A stretch of DNA of 64,000 nucleotides from Sycobia sp. Sy_11 (taxonomy: Eukaryota > Arthropoda > Insecta > Hymenoptera > Epichrysomallidae). The notes under the pieces were generated by a model that had not been told where the DNA came from, did no database searches, and worked only from the letters and a program-made list of their open reading frames with translations. The stretch spans positions 124,001 to 188,000 of the forward strand of contig JACCIC010000214.1 in assembly GCA_018907035.1 (NCBI GenBank). The letters run 5' to 3'. Below are positions 39,842 to 54,303 of the stretch, piece after piece; the first letter of the stretch is position 1, and each line of letters starts with the position of its first letter. The position numbers were made by a program, and so were the translations under genes.

Positions 39842-42800
39842 TATCTATAGCGTTTAAATTTATAATTCTCGAAATCCGTCAGACAAGATAATACAAACAA
39901 AATCTGAGATAAGAATGACAATGATAAACTTTAAATTATTTCACAAGTGCCAGTTTTACCGTTTCATTTCGAAGAATCCCCCATACGCCAAACCCCATTA
40001 TTAATAGATATCATCGCGATTTATCTTGGAATCCCTCCGCAGCGGAATTAATTACGAACGACCCAAACGCGAAGAGGAGGGGGGCACGAGCGCGTGACAG
40101 CTACAAATTCGGCGTACGTACGAGACCCGTGCAATATCTAATTATGCTTGCCCACCCCGCCCCCTCGCGCAGAGGATCTCGGCCCGAGAATTAAGCGCCG
40201 GCGTGCCAGAGGGCAAAGTTTCGCTCCTATTCAATTTCAACGGCGTATCTCGATTTTCCACTTCCCCCGGTCTATGTCTTCATCCTCTGCTATATACTCT
40301 CGCCTTTTTCTCCTATTCTCATTCATTGCAGAGATATTAATTTTCATTAATATATTAATTCACAGTTATATTAATTTTCGTTAATGTCATTGTCCAACGT
40401 ATGTCAGAATTATATTTGTTCGTGAATTTAAAGCGTTCGTGAACTACAACGTAGATCGAAAAAATAAAAAAATGATTTTATTAAAGAACGATAAAAATAG
40501 AATACTGCAATTTAGTGCTTTATTTTGTTTGTTTTAGAAAAGAGGAATATTGGATTTATTGCGAAGGTCAAAAAGTTTATGGCACGCAAATGTAGATGGC
40601 GCAAAAAGCTAGTAATTCCCACTTCGACATTGCTTCTAACTTTCTTTGATTTACGTTTTAATAATACGAGTACATTAATATGAAAAGTTTTATACATGAA
40701 ATATGGTCAGTGTCAATCAATAAATTCTATAACTGATTTTTTTGGCGATAGCTTAAGAGAAAATAGGTCACGCACAAACGAATAAACAGTCTCGATATAC
40801 TTTTACATTATTTAAAATTTACATATATGTGTTGATTTGTTGTACATCCAAATCTAACCTTTATAAAGATTTGCATGTTTGTCAAATTACCTTTTGGGCG
40901 AGAATTAAAGGGAAAATATTTCGAAAATAACATTTTCATCGCTCGAAGATTTTATGAAATATAAAAAATAAACGATCACGCGCGTAGTTTTAATTTTTTA
41001 ACGTAATTTTCATAGAGCATTTTATGTTTCCGAAAAACTGACGAAAACCATAAGACATCTATGAACCCTATTATCGACTTCTTTGTCGTAGGTATAAACA
41101 AAATATAACTATAAAAGAAGGATTATACTCAAATACGCAAAAATTGGTTTAAAAATGCACAACTTCTCTCATTAAGTCAAACTTTTTCCCGCCCGAAACG
41201 AAATGAAAAAATAAAAGGCAGATATAAAGCAAGAAACTGAAAACTAAAATTGAAAATAATGTGGCCGAAAGTTTACTAATTAAATGGAAACGTAACGGTA
41301 GCTGCTGCGGGTATATCTGGCGAGAACGTGTCTGCTTTCTAGAGGAAACCATTGTTTGATTAGATCACTTGCAAGTATTGTACTTAAAATTTCGCGGTCG
41401 ATGTTTATTATTATCATCGTTACTTTACACGTCGTAAAATACATGCGCAATCGTAATTTATGACTCTTATGTTTTATATATGATTCTTCAATTGATGATC
41501 AATTCAAAATCGTTTAAATTTATCAACGCTGCATAAAATCATTATTAAGTTATGAATTAGGATTCATCGTAGATGGCATAAGTCAGCTCGGAAGGATTTT
41601 AAATTATGGCTCAATGGACTACAACTATATTGCATTCAATTACGTCAAAGTATAAACTTTAATTAATTTATTCCGATAACTATTAAATTGTCAATTTATT
41701 TGTATCCATAATTCATAATAATACACACATGAATGATATTATTGCATTATATTTCAACATAACATTATGGAGTCAAAGTAATTTATATAATATTATATAT
41801 ATGTAAATACAATATAGTTATCCTACCTTATTTTAATTAATTTCACCAAGGAGACAGATCGTAACTATTTAATTAATTTATTAGTCTATAAAGTCAAAAA
41901 ATGTAGCCGGAGAGCATAGCAACAATCACTTGTTAGTAAATCATAATGCATAAGTTTATAAATACATATTATAATATAATCCTATTTAATTTTTTATCTA
42001 TGCAGCTTTATTATATTGTATTAGTTCGGCCGATATTCATTAAGAATTACCTCTCAATTAAAATTTCAGTTATGTCAATTGTTGTAAACTAAATTAACAA
42101 TTAACTTATCAATTAACCACCCCCCTCCCCATAGAATCTGAAATATAACAACTAGGCTACTAAAATATAATAATAATAATAATGATAATTAGAATACTAT
42201 TGTTAGAAAAAGATAATCTGACTGACCTCGTTACAAAATTTACCGAATAATAACTTTCTGATGATTGAAATCGTTAATAATAATTTTACATATAATCTAT
42301 AAGTAGTAATTAGGAATAAAAATATCTCTAATCAAGATAAAGATACAGTAAACATTGTAATTGCACCAACTATTTTCAGTTTTTTAAATACATAAATAAG
42401 AAATGCGAATTTTCTAGGAATAATAGAAAAAAAATAATAGAAAAAAAAACAGAAAATATTTCAAACACAGTTGAGAAAATAACAACTGACTGTAACCCGG
42501 ATATTGAACTTTAAATCAATCGCAATGTCTTTCGCTCACCTTTCAAACTATCAACTTAAAAAAAATTGTTTATAATTATCTTCATTAAAAAGTAATATCG
42601 TGAAAATTTTTTGAAAACTATGATATCAATTTTCTTATACAATGAACTCAGTTAAATGAAATTTGTTTATAAAGATTTTAATTCAGGAAGATTAATTTAA
42701 TTTTTTTACCGATAACGATTACATAAATATTATTCTGTCTAAGTACAGTTATGATCGAATTTCTTAAGCGAATTATAATAAACATTTTATAAATTAATAG

Positions 42801-43039
42801 TTAAATACCGTGAGCAATCAAATCCATAAATTGTCGATTTTAAATAGAAATTAAATTAAAAAAAAAATCTAAAATGAATAACAATCATTGACTTGTAAGA
42901 AGATGTTAAATAAAACAGACTTGCTACGTTGCGTTTATTCGCTTAATCAACTGTGTATATGGATTTTATTCAACTATAAATTCCAGTTAGCCTATTGTTC
43001 CTATATGAATAAAATAGAAAAAAATATCTCTATTTCTCA

Positions 43040-43380
43040 ATATTCCTCCTTGCCACGGTACGATGAAAGCAAAAAGAATAGAGGACGAATGAGAGAGAGA
43101 GAGAGAGAGAGAGAGAGCGGCAAAATAATTTCTCGAGCAAATTTTTCGTGACAATACATAGGTCGCAATGGTGATTCCACCCTCGTTCGACGCATTAACG
43201 CCGCATCGATGCTCAAAGGCCGTCGGCATCGCGTCTCGAGTCTCGAGAGTGTCGCAAGAGGTTACCGAGACTCCCCCCCCCCCTCCACTACCCACCCGAT
43301 CACCAATAATGACGCGCGTCCCTCGTGTTTTCTTACCGTGTCGAGCGCCATCGCGAGACCGTAAATGTAACGTGCGTATA
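43040..43380. other. intronic GC-rich patch with (GA)n
   Basis: A GA run at about 43090-43117 is followed by CG-rich unique DNA with a C-run near 43274-43283. No exon is recognised. Confidence 0.35.
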
Positions 43381-43383
43381 TAA

Positions 43384-43384
<1 letters not shown>

Positions 43385-43434
<50 letters not shown>
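43385..43434. repeat. (AT)n microsatellite
   Basis: An AT dinucleotide run of about 50 bp. Confidence 0.95.
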
Positions 43435-43438
<4 letters not shown>

Positions 43439-46229
43439 ACGAGATATGTGATACCGAGCCGAGTTTTCGGCTCGTAAATTTCCGTTGCCAACGTTATTTT
43501 CGAGACAAATTGCGCTCAGCGCTACATTCGATCATTAAATATTGAAGCAAATTTTTCGCGGACCAGAAGAGCCAGATTAGAGTATGAATGATATTTGTTA
43601 ATTGTAAAAAAAAAAAAAAGAAAATATCGACTTTATCTCATTCGTCTTGTTCAAGAATTGCTATTATACGATAATTTTTGATGTTTAAGTAGTATGAAAA
43701 CATGGTTCAGTTTGATTTTATAGCCATGATGCGAGATGAATTGGATCGGCAATCCATCCGATCGGATAGATAGCACATCCTAGCCGCGCAATTGATCTTC
43801 AGTGATGAAATATTTAATTAATACTTTAATAAAAATCTATTTTATCCAGTATAATAAGTATTTCTAAATAGAAGTAAAATCAATGTTCTACTAATGAAGC
43901 GACGTTGAGATTTTCAGCAAATAAGTTTGGCAAAATTATTAAATGATCTTACTAAAGACGGAATTTATTGAAGAATCTAATGATTATTATATTCGACCTA
44001 TAAATGAAATACTTATGAATAATAAAAAAATGTGCTTCGAAATTGCTGTAAATCTGCGGTATAAAAAGTATGTTCCAACGGTTATAAATTAACGTAAGTG
44101 TCGTAAAAAAAAGATCAATTTAAATGCAAAAAATTAGAACTACCAAGACTATCAATAAGACTATCACAACTATTTTTCAAATAAAGAGAAGTTTTTTTTT
44201 CTCGCTTACGTTTTAACTGGATTTTTTATCAGCATCGCTCTCAAATCCTATTCGATTGTCCATGACGCTAGTAAAGTTCAAATACGTTGATAATTTAGAA
44301 TAATTTTTCGAAAATATATACCGAAGAAAATGTTTTTTACTCCATTAATGAAAATAAATTTTAAATACAATAATTTAAATATCACATTGAGATATCTATA
44401 GGCATTTCCCCTATAAGTAGAAATGAATAAACGTGACGTACGCACTGCTGTTATTTTGAAAAGTAAGGACGAAACGAAGAGATTCATGTTTATATTTATC
44501 GTTCGAAACTTGCACTCTTACAGATGAGTATAGAATAGACCGAAATAAGGAAGAAAAAACAATAAAACCAAGACCGCAGTCGGGGATGATTTTAAAGTGG
44601 TTAAAAATAAATTAAAACGTCTCCCCTATCAAAATTCCATATCAATGCGTCGGCTTTGCGATATTGGCTCGATTAATTTTCTTATTCAATTCAATATCGA
44701 GTAGCGGGTGCTCTCTATCCCGTGTCCATCTCGTGTCCCTCGTTCGCGTCCGCTCTTGTCACATTCTCTCGTGCTCGCTCGAAATTGACGGGGAAAAAAA
44801 AAAAAATGAACCCTCGTGCGACAGGGGCAGCCAGGCTCGTCAGTTTCCATTCGCCATGCGTTGTATCGAGCGGGCATACGGATCGCGGAAAAAATAAAAA
44901 AATATAAAACTCGAGCGATGTCAATTGAAAGCCCGTAATTTCGGCGGGATTCGCGTAAATAACTTTGCAGTGTCTATCGTTTGCGTTAATTTGAGGTAGA
45001 GTGTAAAAAGGTTCACGCGTCATTCATAACGAAAAAAATCCCGCTGTCGTTAAAATCCGTCATGGGTCATGACGCTTGAAATCGATTTCTCATTACGTTA
45101 GCCCGTTCTTTCTTATTAATATTTAGCTTGTATTAGTAGAATGGCTGTATATGGTATGATGTACGATGCTTCTTCAACGGTATATTACACAAGGATCTAC
45201 TTTAGTAAAATTTCCAACGATAAATTAATAAAAGTATTTAATTTCACTTGGAAAATTATGAAAATTTTGGAAAAACGTCTCTCTGCATTTGTCTGCGAAT
45301 TTAGCGCGAGCCAACGACCGTTCCAAAAGTCTCGCGATTCTTTCATTCGTCGTCCACGATCCAGTAAAGGGACGTTGGACGGACATTAGTGCGATAACGC
45401 CTACTATTGGCCCGACGCAACGCGAGACGGCGAGCAAAGAGTCACGCGTTTAGACATTTTTTCTAGAATCCATGACAAGTATGTGGTTAGTGTTCCTTAT
45501 TTCACGTTCGTATCGAGCCAGGATATCTAGCCTGATCCTGGGTTCCGACTTATCCCATTTTTCATGGGATTTATATTAGGGAAAAAACAGAAATTCTGTT
45601 ACGTATTTCTAGTGTGAAAAAAAAGGAATTTAAATTTTAAAATAAAAAAAATTATTTTTTCGGGATCGCGGAATAATTTTCTATATCTATCGTTATGTAT
45701 ACTATTTGCAATTGAAAATTAAAAATTATGAATTATTATTATATTTTTTTTATACAATAATTATATTACATGTTCGTTTAAAATACGGTTGTTGGACGTA
45801 TAAATATTTCGCTTTCAAAAAAATTAACAACCTGGCAAACAACCTTACGATTCGCAAGATGCCTATGTATGTATGTATAATATATTTATGTGTATATATG
45901 TATTTACATAAATAATCATACATACGAATAATAATATCCAAGCGCATGAAAAAGATGAAAAGAAATTTGACTACATTCGAGATAGAAATCCTCGTGATTT
46001 CCTTAATTTTTCTACTTGATAAATTTCGACCGTAAAAAACAGGCCCGTCTTTTACCCGTCTCTGCCATCGAAAAATGTTCTGTAAACCCGAGCAGTCCCG
46101 CGGGAGTAATCGATAAAATTTTAGGGATGTTAGATAATCACGGGGCGACCGAACTCTCATCTCGCGAGCATTACGGACGAGGAAGTAACATCGACGTGGA
46201 TCAATACTAAAGAATGGGGCGCGCGAGGG

Positions 46230-46840
46230 ATATCGATACACGGGTAAGTGTACGCTAAGTGGAAGGTTCGCTTATGTCGTTGCGCAGGGCGGCCTTGCTC
46301 AATGGCAAGTTCAAGCAACGTTCGAATTGATCTAGAAAAACGCGCGCGACCCGCCGAGTTCCCGATTCGAGGCGAAATCCAATGGACAATGATACAAGTA
46401 GAAACGTGCCGTTCTCCGTCAGAGGTGATAGGCGGAGGGGGATGTCGCTTGGCGGCCTTGGCGTTGCATAATACGCCGAGCGGCAGAACATGCCGAGAGA
46501 ATCGCGAGCGTGCGCGCGCGCGGGTGGGCGGTTCGGTGTGTACGTGCGTTCCTCGTGCCGCGATAGCGCTACGAGCACCGGGCTCCCGCCGAGCTCCTTC
46601 ACTCTCCTCTCGTTATTTCTCTTTTCTCTCCTCCCCCCCTTCCCCCCTTCATCCCCTTTTCCTCTAAACCTCCTCGCCGCGGCTCTCGTCGCCGCGTTGA
46701 GGCAAAAATAAAAACAAAAAAAAAAAGAAAAAAAAGCGAGCTTATACGCGAGTGCCTTTTATGCGCCTCGGATCCCTCGAGGGGCAGTTTTGTCCCGCTA
46801 AGCACCCTGCTGACCCGCAATATATATATACATGGGAAAA
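46230..46840. promoter_or_regulatory. large intronic CpG-rich island
   Basis: Dense CG sequence followed by a CT-rich stretch (about 46600-46670) and A-runs (about 46716-46735). It lies within the 21.9-kb intron, about 9.5 kb before the conserved exon. Frames on both strands overlap and are low-complexity. It is a candidate alternative promoter or enhancer by composition only. Confidence 0.25.
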
Positions 46841-49650
46841 AGACCGAATCTATTAGACCTTCTCCGCGGCTTTTCTTTCTTCTCTTTCTGTGCGTATGTA
46901 TGTGTGTCTATATTTGTGTGGCAACCCGAGTCTTTGCACCTCTTGGTGCATACTTCAAATGAGTTTTTTTTCAAAGGAACTTAACTTTTAAAGTACGCTC
47001 TTCGTTTTACACAGACACACACGCGCAGAACTCGGGAAGACTTTGTTGTTAAAATGAAACGGGTTTGATGATTCAGTTATTCGGGTCTGGAAAATCTCTT
47101 GGAGCATGCATCTTTAATTTCAATCGCTTGAAATATTACTTTCTAATATTCATGGGATATTTCTATAAAGAATAAATTTCAGATCATCGTTTGTGCTTTA
47201 GATAATTGAGAATATTATGTAAAGAAAGAAATTTTATATTAAAAAAAGGAGCCAGAGTTATACTGAATTTAATGCGTCCATCTATATTCTGTCAGCGAAT
47301 TATAAAAAATCGTTTCACCATGGTGAAACTAATGTGTTCAGTATAAACGATAATTACTAAGTTTTACTACTGATTTTACAACTTATCAGCTCTAGATCGG
47401 AAATAAATGCATCAGAATATTTGCGACACTCGCAAAATCTTTTCTGTATAATATAGAGATAATTTATTATTTTGTCATTGTTTTTGTCTAGTTAATACAT
47501 AATAAATATATAATCTTAAGTTTTGTCTTCGAAACTTTTGAAGTATCATTACTTTTCACTTTCCAACCATTTTTTATAAAGTAACTTTTCTAAAGTATTA
47601 TATTTACTTTCGTCTGAGATAAAAGCAGAAGAAATAGCCAAGCGTAAATTAAATATACAATGGTTTTTATTAATTCACAATAAACATAGACATCGTTTAA
47701 AGCTTAAAAAATATTAATCCACACAAAACAATATTTTATGACAATTTCAAGTTAAAAAATTTTTTAAGGCCTTGGAATTTCTGAAAAAAATTTTCATCTT
47801 TTACGGAGTAAAATAACAGTAAAAGCAAAAGTACAAAGATAAAGATGCAAAGTTACGAAAGGTAGAGAAAAAAAATACTGTAAAGTAATATTCTGGAAAA
47901 AAAAATTTTACGGGACTTACGTACAAACTATAAATAAATAGGATATTTTTGCGAGAAAATGTTGTAGAGAAATTATCAGGATGAATACTGATGCGCCGAG
48001 GACATACGAGGCGTTTTATTACAAAAGATTTTCATTGATTTTTCTCCCACATGCAACTGCAACGAGGTATACTACAACGAGGTACACCTTCTTATCAATT
48101 GCTCAATAAATATTCATAAAATCAAATATGCAATTAGAGGGTCGAGCAGATAACTCATTCGAGCGACTAATGACGAATAAAGGTTCATTCGTACATTATT
48201 ATATTCGTGCAAAAAAAATTATGTAAATATTCATTTTTTTCGTTAACTTATTTATGCCATCGTTCGTATCATCGTTATTTATTGCATTCGTTATTCGTAG
48301 TTCGTTCGGAAAACGGATATTTGTTAGAAATACAATTATATTTGCTAGTATGCTATTTAACAGAGGCCATAATTCGTATATAACTCAGGTTTGCTAAAGT
48401 ATCGCGGTATATAATTATTTAATATATAAATATCATAATTATTTATTACTAAGTATATCATATAATTAAACCTCACTTTTATTACGAACATTTTGTTTTT
48501 ATTTTTCTCTATAATTGTCTTATTTTTAACGTAATATTCAGCTATTTTTACAACGTTCAAAAAAAAAAAAATTATTAGCTTATTAAAGTTAAAAATTATT
48601 AACGGATCGAGCTCGTCCGGGTATAAATGCAGATATAAAAATTAAAAAAGCTAAACCCCTAATCGGACAATTAAATTTGCAAAGTAATAAACGATAATAA
48701 TCGTTAAAAAAATAATATACTTTAATGATTGTGGTATCGGTATTTCTGTTAAATTTTTTTCAGTAAAGAATAGTTTCTTTACACTTACATTCTTAACTTC
48801 CAAGTTCCAAGACGAATTGTACGGGAAGTGAAAACGATGCAAAGTATAAGACGAAACGTAAATATTTTCATTGTCGATTAACTATTCCGCTGATCATAAT
48901 ATTTCTCATTATCTTATAATCTACAACGGGTAATAATGTTAATTTTTCGCCACTGTTCGAGCGTTGGGTACTTCGCCTTATATATAACTTCATTTACATA
49001 TGTCGGTCCTCAAAAACGCTCCAAATTAATGCACTGATTCCTTTGATTTCAGTCCACCTACACTCTATCATTAGAAAGAATCTTTTAAAGTATTCACCCG
49101 GTGCGGAGCGATTCATCCTATACGCTGACAATACGACGATAAATTTTGCAGCAAACGATTAACTACTACCGATTCGTTGCTTCGAACGAGAATATTTTTG
49201 AAAAGTAGTGTAAAATGTAAATAAGCTCTGCGTGTATTTATTCAAAGCCACGATAATTTAATTGTGTAAACTGATCGTCTGATAGCGCTGTTATAACTCG
49301 TAATAATTATTAATATTGTTATTATTTATTTCCAAAAGACAAGATGATTCTTTAATTATTATTTTGATAACGGGATAAATCTATAAAAAAAGTGGCTCTA
49401 TTCACTGCAGAGAAAATAATTCTTCAGCAAATATATGTTTAATCGTCGAGGATAGAAACAAGCCAATAACGAATTGTACACGACAAGAATAACGAACATT
49501 AGCGAACAATAACGAAAACCTGTTTTGATTAAAAGACAATAAATAATACTAACGAGATAATCACGAGTAAGTATAGAACAACGAATTTCAAATGATCGAA
49601 CACTCAACGGGATTTAAACTGTCCGTCAATTCCTGTGCTCGTGCCTCATT
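46841..49650. other. intronic AT-rich DNA without features
   Basis: No exon, RNA gene or long repeat is seen here. Confidence 0.5.
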
Positions 49651-49659
49651 CTAAAATGT

Positions 49660-50340
49660 AACTTTAACATTAAAACGATTATTATAGGATCGAATATCAG
49701 GCGATGGCTGAGCAAAGGCAATTTTCATCGGAAAGCGCCTTCCATTAACGGCCGAATGCGCAGCACCGGAGCTTCGCTGTGGCGGAGGAGGAGTGGGGGG
49801 GGGCAGAAGAAAAACGAAGATACGGGCGCTCGCGACGTTTTTTTTTTTTATTCTCTCTCCAGGGAGAGTTTCTCCACACAGCCGGCCGAGACGTCGAGGA
49901 GTGACATCCGTATAACCGTATACAGTAGCCTTTATATATGTATACATACGTACGCGCGTACGTATACTTGGTATACAGGTGACATTGATCAGGAGCGGGG
50001 GGAGGGGTGGTAGTAGATGTTTGTCGGGGCGCTCCCTGTAATTGTCGAGCACAGGCGCCGCGCCCTCGGCACACACGCTGTCCATCATCCCTTATAACAA
50101 TGAACATTTTCTCGGTCTTTGTTCTTTTCTTTACCACACCCCCCGCCGTCCCTCGGCCATTCTTTCCACGTTGCTCGCCGCTCGCGATTACGCTCGACTT
50201 TCCACGAGCAAGCGACCCCGGCCTCGTCGCTTGCTTGCCCAGATATCGCCTCCTCCACCGCTGGCTGGTCGATGATTTTTGCTTCGACGGCGCGGAGAAT
50301 TCGAAGGAAGCCGGGGATGTTACTTGACGTCGATGTCGTC
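49660..50340. promoter_or_regulatory. intronic CpG-rich island with 20-bp palindrome
   Basis: A CG-rich block with G-runs near 49795-49805 and 49996-50006 and a perfect 20-bp palindrome at 49946-49965. Frames on both strands overlap without any domain. It is a candidate regulatory element by composition only. Confidence 0.3.
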
Positions 50341-53036
50341 TGGATTGACGGTTATTGCAAGGCTTTCATTTATATGCCGTCGGCTATTCAACTGGTTTGT
50401 TGTTAATGACCGAAAGAGTTACGTATAACTTCTCGGATATGTTATACATGCTATATTAGATTTTCGGCCATACCTATGTTCCCGAGATGCCAAAGGATCA
50501 CAGCAATAAAGGTCTATCCAATCATCAATAGAAGAAAATCTGTCTGTTATGATGAAATATGTTTAAATATGAAAAATTATGGCTGTGATTCAATATTTTA
50601 TTAATTCTATTACATTTATTCAATATTTCTCTGAAAACAAATTCGAGATAGTCCATTTTTTATGGCCTACTTTAAACTCATACTCTCGTTCTTAATAATC
50701 GTCAAAAATTGATGCCGGTATCATTATTAAAACCAATAAAATGTTTTCTTAATTTTCTATAAACTCTAGTAAAACTACCTATTACTAGAAAGTTCTTAAT
50801 TGTATCTAATAATATGAATTTAATTGACATAGAATTAAAGTAAGCTTCTTTTGATACTTATAATACTGTAGGTTTATTAATTTTTTACTCTGAAACTTAA
50901 GTTTTAAAATTCGTAATGATATGCCATTATGATGATATATTTTGTACGCCTGAATAATGACGACGAAAACTAACATATTTTATACAGTGGTATAGCGATG
51001 CTGAGCACATTTTAAATTTCACAAACTAAAACTAACAAGTTTCATTCATTAACGCGGAAAATGAGAAAAATGTGCTTTATTAACATGTACACTGAGAGAA
51101 ATATTTCAATAAAATTGACTAAACTTTCAACTAGTACAGATACATATTTTAGACTTGAGAAAACTTTTATTATAATTTCATTAATAATGATACTTCTACT
51201 AAATTTTCATAAAAATTCTATCACAATTAGAATAAGTATAGTAAATTTTCTCATAATCCAGTTATATTATAACTTCTATTTTTTCACCTGAAATCTGAAA
51301 ATGCACGGTAATTGCGTTATTTTTCATCGTCGATTTCTCGGAACGCGCTAATCTTCGCCCCGCAAATTATACCCGTACTTTATTTCGGCGCTAATCGTGA
51401 ATTCTATTACTTTAAGTCACAAAATAAAGTGCGCTCATTCTTGAGAACGTCGATATCGTATCTCGGATAATAGACCATTATAAATTTGTTCCATACGCAT
51501 CTTACTGCGCATTTTCACAGTCTTAAAAAAATTTCTCAGCTTCCTCCAATCCATTATAAAACAAATCTCGTCTCGCGAATTACGGCATAGTGCATTATTT
51601 AATTCCTCTCGTCAATGTTCGTGAAATGAAGGCCTTTAGCCACAATGACGCTCCGATATTGCTTCGATGAAAACATATCCAGAGATCGGCTTTTTTCGCA
51701 TTTGCGATAATGCGATGGGGTTAAACTCGATGGATCGTTTCTTCATCTTCCGAATTGCTTTGCGGCGCTTATCCTTCGTCCGAGATAAGGTCATAAGAAA
51801 ATTCGATTCTGCATCTCGGTGCCTATCCTTATATGGACATTCTCATAACGATGACTATCTAATTTCAATAGAGTCGAACGAGTAGATTGGCGCGCCTTTC
51901 GCTTCAGATCCGATCGTCAACCGAAGAGCCAATTGCGAAAGTGCTTGAAAGAAGTGGCCTTAAGTTGAAAAAGTGTATTAATATTGAATAATTATAATAA
52001 TATTAAAATAATCGTTGACGAAGTTTTATTCCACCATTACTTTTCTGCACCATGTCTTTCTTGCTATGCACCTAGATTTCTGATACTCAAAGACGAGTTC
52101 CAGCCTACTTTATACATACCATTCTTGAATTAAACAAAAAATAAGTGCCAATTTATGATTAATTTTTAAGATGGATTTTCCACGCGCAATATCTCTCCAC
52201 TCGCGTGATTTCAAATTTCACCCAAGACGGAGAGCACATTTATACATAGAGTTTTGGTAGTTATACGATTGTTCTGGTGCGCTAACACCGGGACCGCAGA
52301 GAGTAACGAGTTTCCACGTCTCTCGGGGCGGTTGCTACGAACCAAAATCAAATCTACATCGTTCTCGTTGAAAAGCGCCATTGCCGAATGTACGCGTATA
52401 GCGGAGAAACGCTTTTAGAATAATGTGACAAGCGTCGTTGTTGACGCCTTCCAATTTTTGAGTCTATATCTGTATACTAATTCCCGAAATCTGTACGTTG
52501 CACAAATATCCACAGCTTTAACTTAAAACTTATTAAAAATAGAACCAAATGTATATGACTTAGTGTTGGAAGAGATACGTATACAACTTCGTACAGCACT
52601 TTGTTCTGATTGCTTTAGAGGCGCTCGGTGGTTCTCGCTTTTGTGGTCACAAGTAGTTTCAGCTCTTGGACGAAATAACACATGTTTTAGCAAATAATTT
52701 ACAAAAAAATTTGCTTTTCTTTTGTTATACGTTAAATTATATACACATAATCGAAGCTTAGTATTTCTTATAGTGCGAGTGGCCCCTGTCTGACACGCGT
52801 TGCGAGTCTTATACACCGCATTCCATCTCTTAAAATTATTTTGCTTTCATTTCTATTTAAAATTTCTATTTTCTATTTTGAAGTTAATATGGTACTTCTT
52901 GAGAGATAATTTCATTGATTATGTGTATTTGCATCAATCAAATGCGTCGCTCGTGAGTAGTTGTTTTGTTTGTATAAACAACCGTAATATCGCTTTTCTC
53001 ATCTGGTTTATTTTATTCCAAATCCCTTCTCCACAG

Positions 53037-53099
53037 CAGTCACAGAATCCAATACAGTTGCAGCTATCGGTATCATTATCTTCTACAGGATCGAGTTAA
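53037..53099 (+). other. possible short alternative terminal coding exon
   Basis: A good acceptor (CCCTTCTCCACAG, ending at 53036) precedes a phase-0 open stretch of 20 codons reading QSQNPIQLQL then SVSLSSTGSS, followed by TAA. The phase is compatible with splicing from 34506, which would give a truncated non-channel product. A match this short can easily be chance. Confidence 0.12.
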
Positions 53100-54303
53100 A
53101 TTTTCATATACACCTTCTGTTAAATTTTTCGATTATCTCACTTAATTTATTTGTGCCGATTTGAAAATTCTCCATCGAATTAAGGATGATTTATCGCGAG
53201 TGGAATAGTGCTGGAGCGAAAAGACGTGGATTCAATTTCCAAGTAAAAGGGACGCATGGACGGCGCGAACAACTCTTTAGCCCATGATTACAAATAAAAC
53301 TTACGGCTTATATAGATCCCAAGCTTCCTGAACTGCTCTCCGCAGTAAGCGCGATTTACACTCCTGTAAACGGCGCACTTACGATCCAAAGTGAATCCCA
53401 GAATTAGGCCAGTAATGTCGGCTGATAAAATATCCATTTAATGCGGCTGTGACTTACGCCATCACCCGTTAAACGGATGTGCCTCTTGTGCATGATATAC
53501 CTAAAATGGCGACACTCTTGCGCGATTTTTAATTTATTCTATGCTTTTATATAACTAATCATAAAAAAATCAGACTTGCTCGCTCTTGGCTACCTTGAAG
53601 CAATCAAGAGCTCTGATAGATACTTCCTCTGTGTATAAGTCAAATATAATTATCTAATATGATATATATATATATATATATACTACGAGTAGAATTATTG
53701 CATATGATCAGATTCTTGATATTTAATTAACACTTTTTTGCTGTCAAACTTGAAGCATTCACGCATTAGCTTTCGCAAGAGAAACAAATACATCAGGCAA
53801 TATATAATCTCGAAACAGCCTTTTATTTTCAGCAGCATATTTTTGAACATTGAATATACGTTCGTTATTTTCGTTTAAATTGCTTATGTGGAGATTTGTG
53901 AGATACAGTTTAATTAAAATTTATATTAAATTTAATGTTTTATTGCTCCAAATGAAATTTCATAAATAATCGATTAAACTTATAATTTCAAATATTAATA
54001 TAAATTTACAATAATATACAATTTACAAGAACATAACTTGTCTTTCATAGCCATTCATATTTTATCAATTAGCAGAGTAAAACTAACATAGTTCATGCAC
54101 TCGGGCCTGTCATCCCTTCAATAGATGCATTCATAAAACTTGAATGTAGGTGTACATGGAATGATACAGAATTCATTATAATAACATTTTAAATATTAAT
54201 CGAATTCGCTGAGTTGCCATTGTTCGCGAATCTTGCCAGCGCTGTTTGGTATACACTATGAAACGTAACTTCTCATTAGGTTATTCCAAAAATCTGCATC
54301 CTT

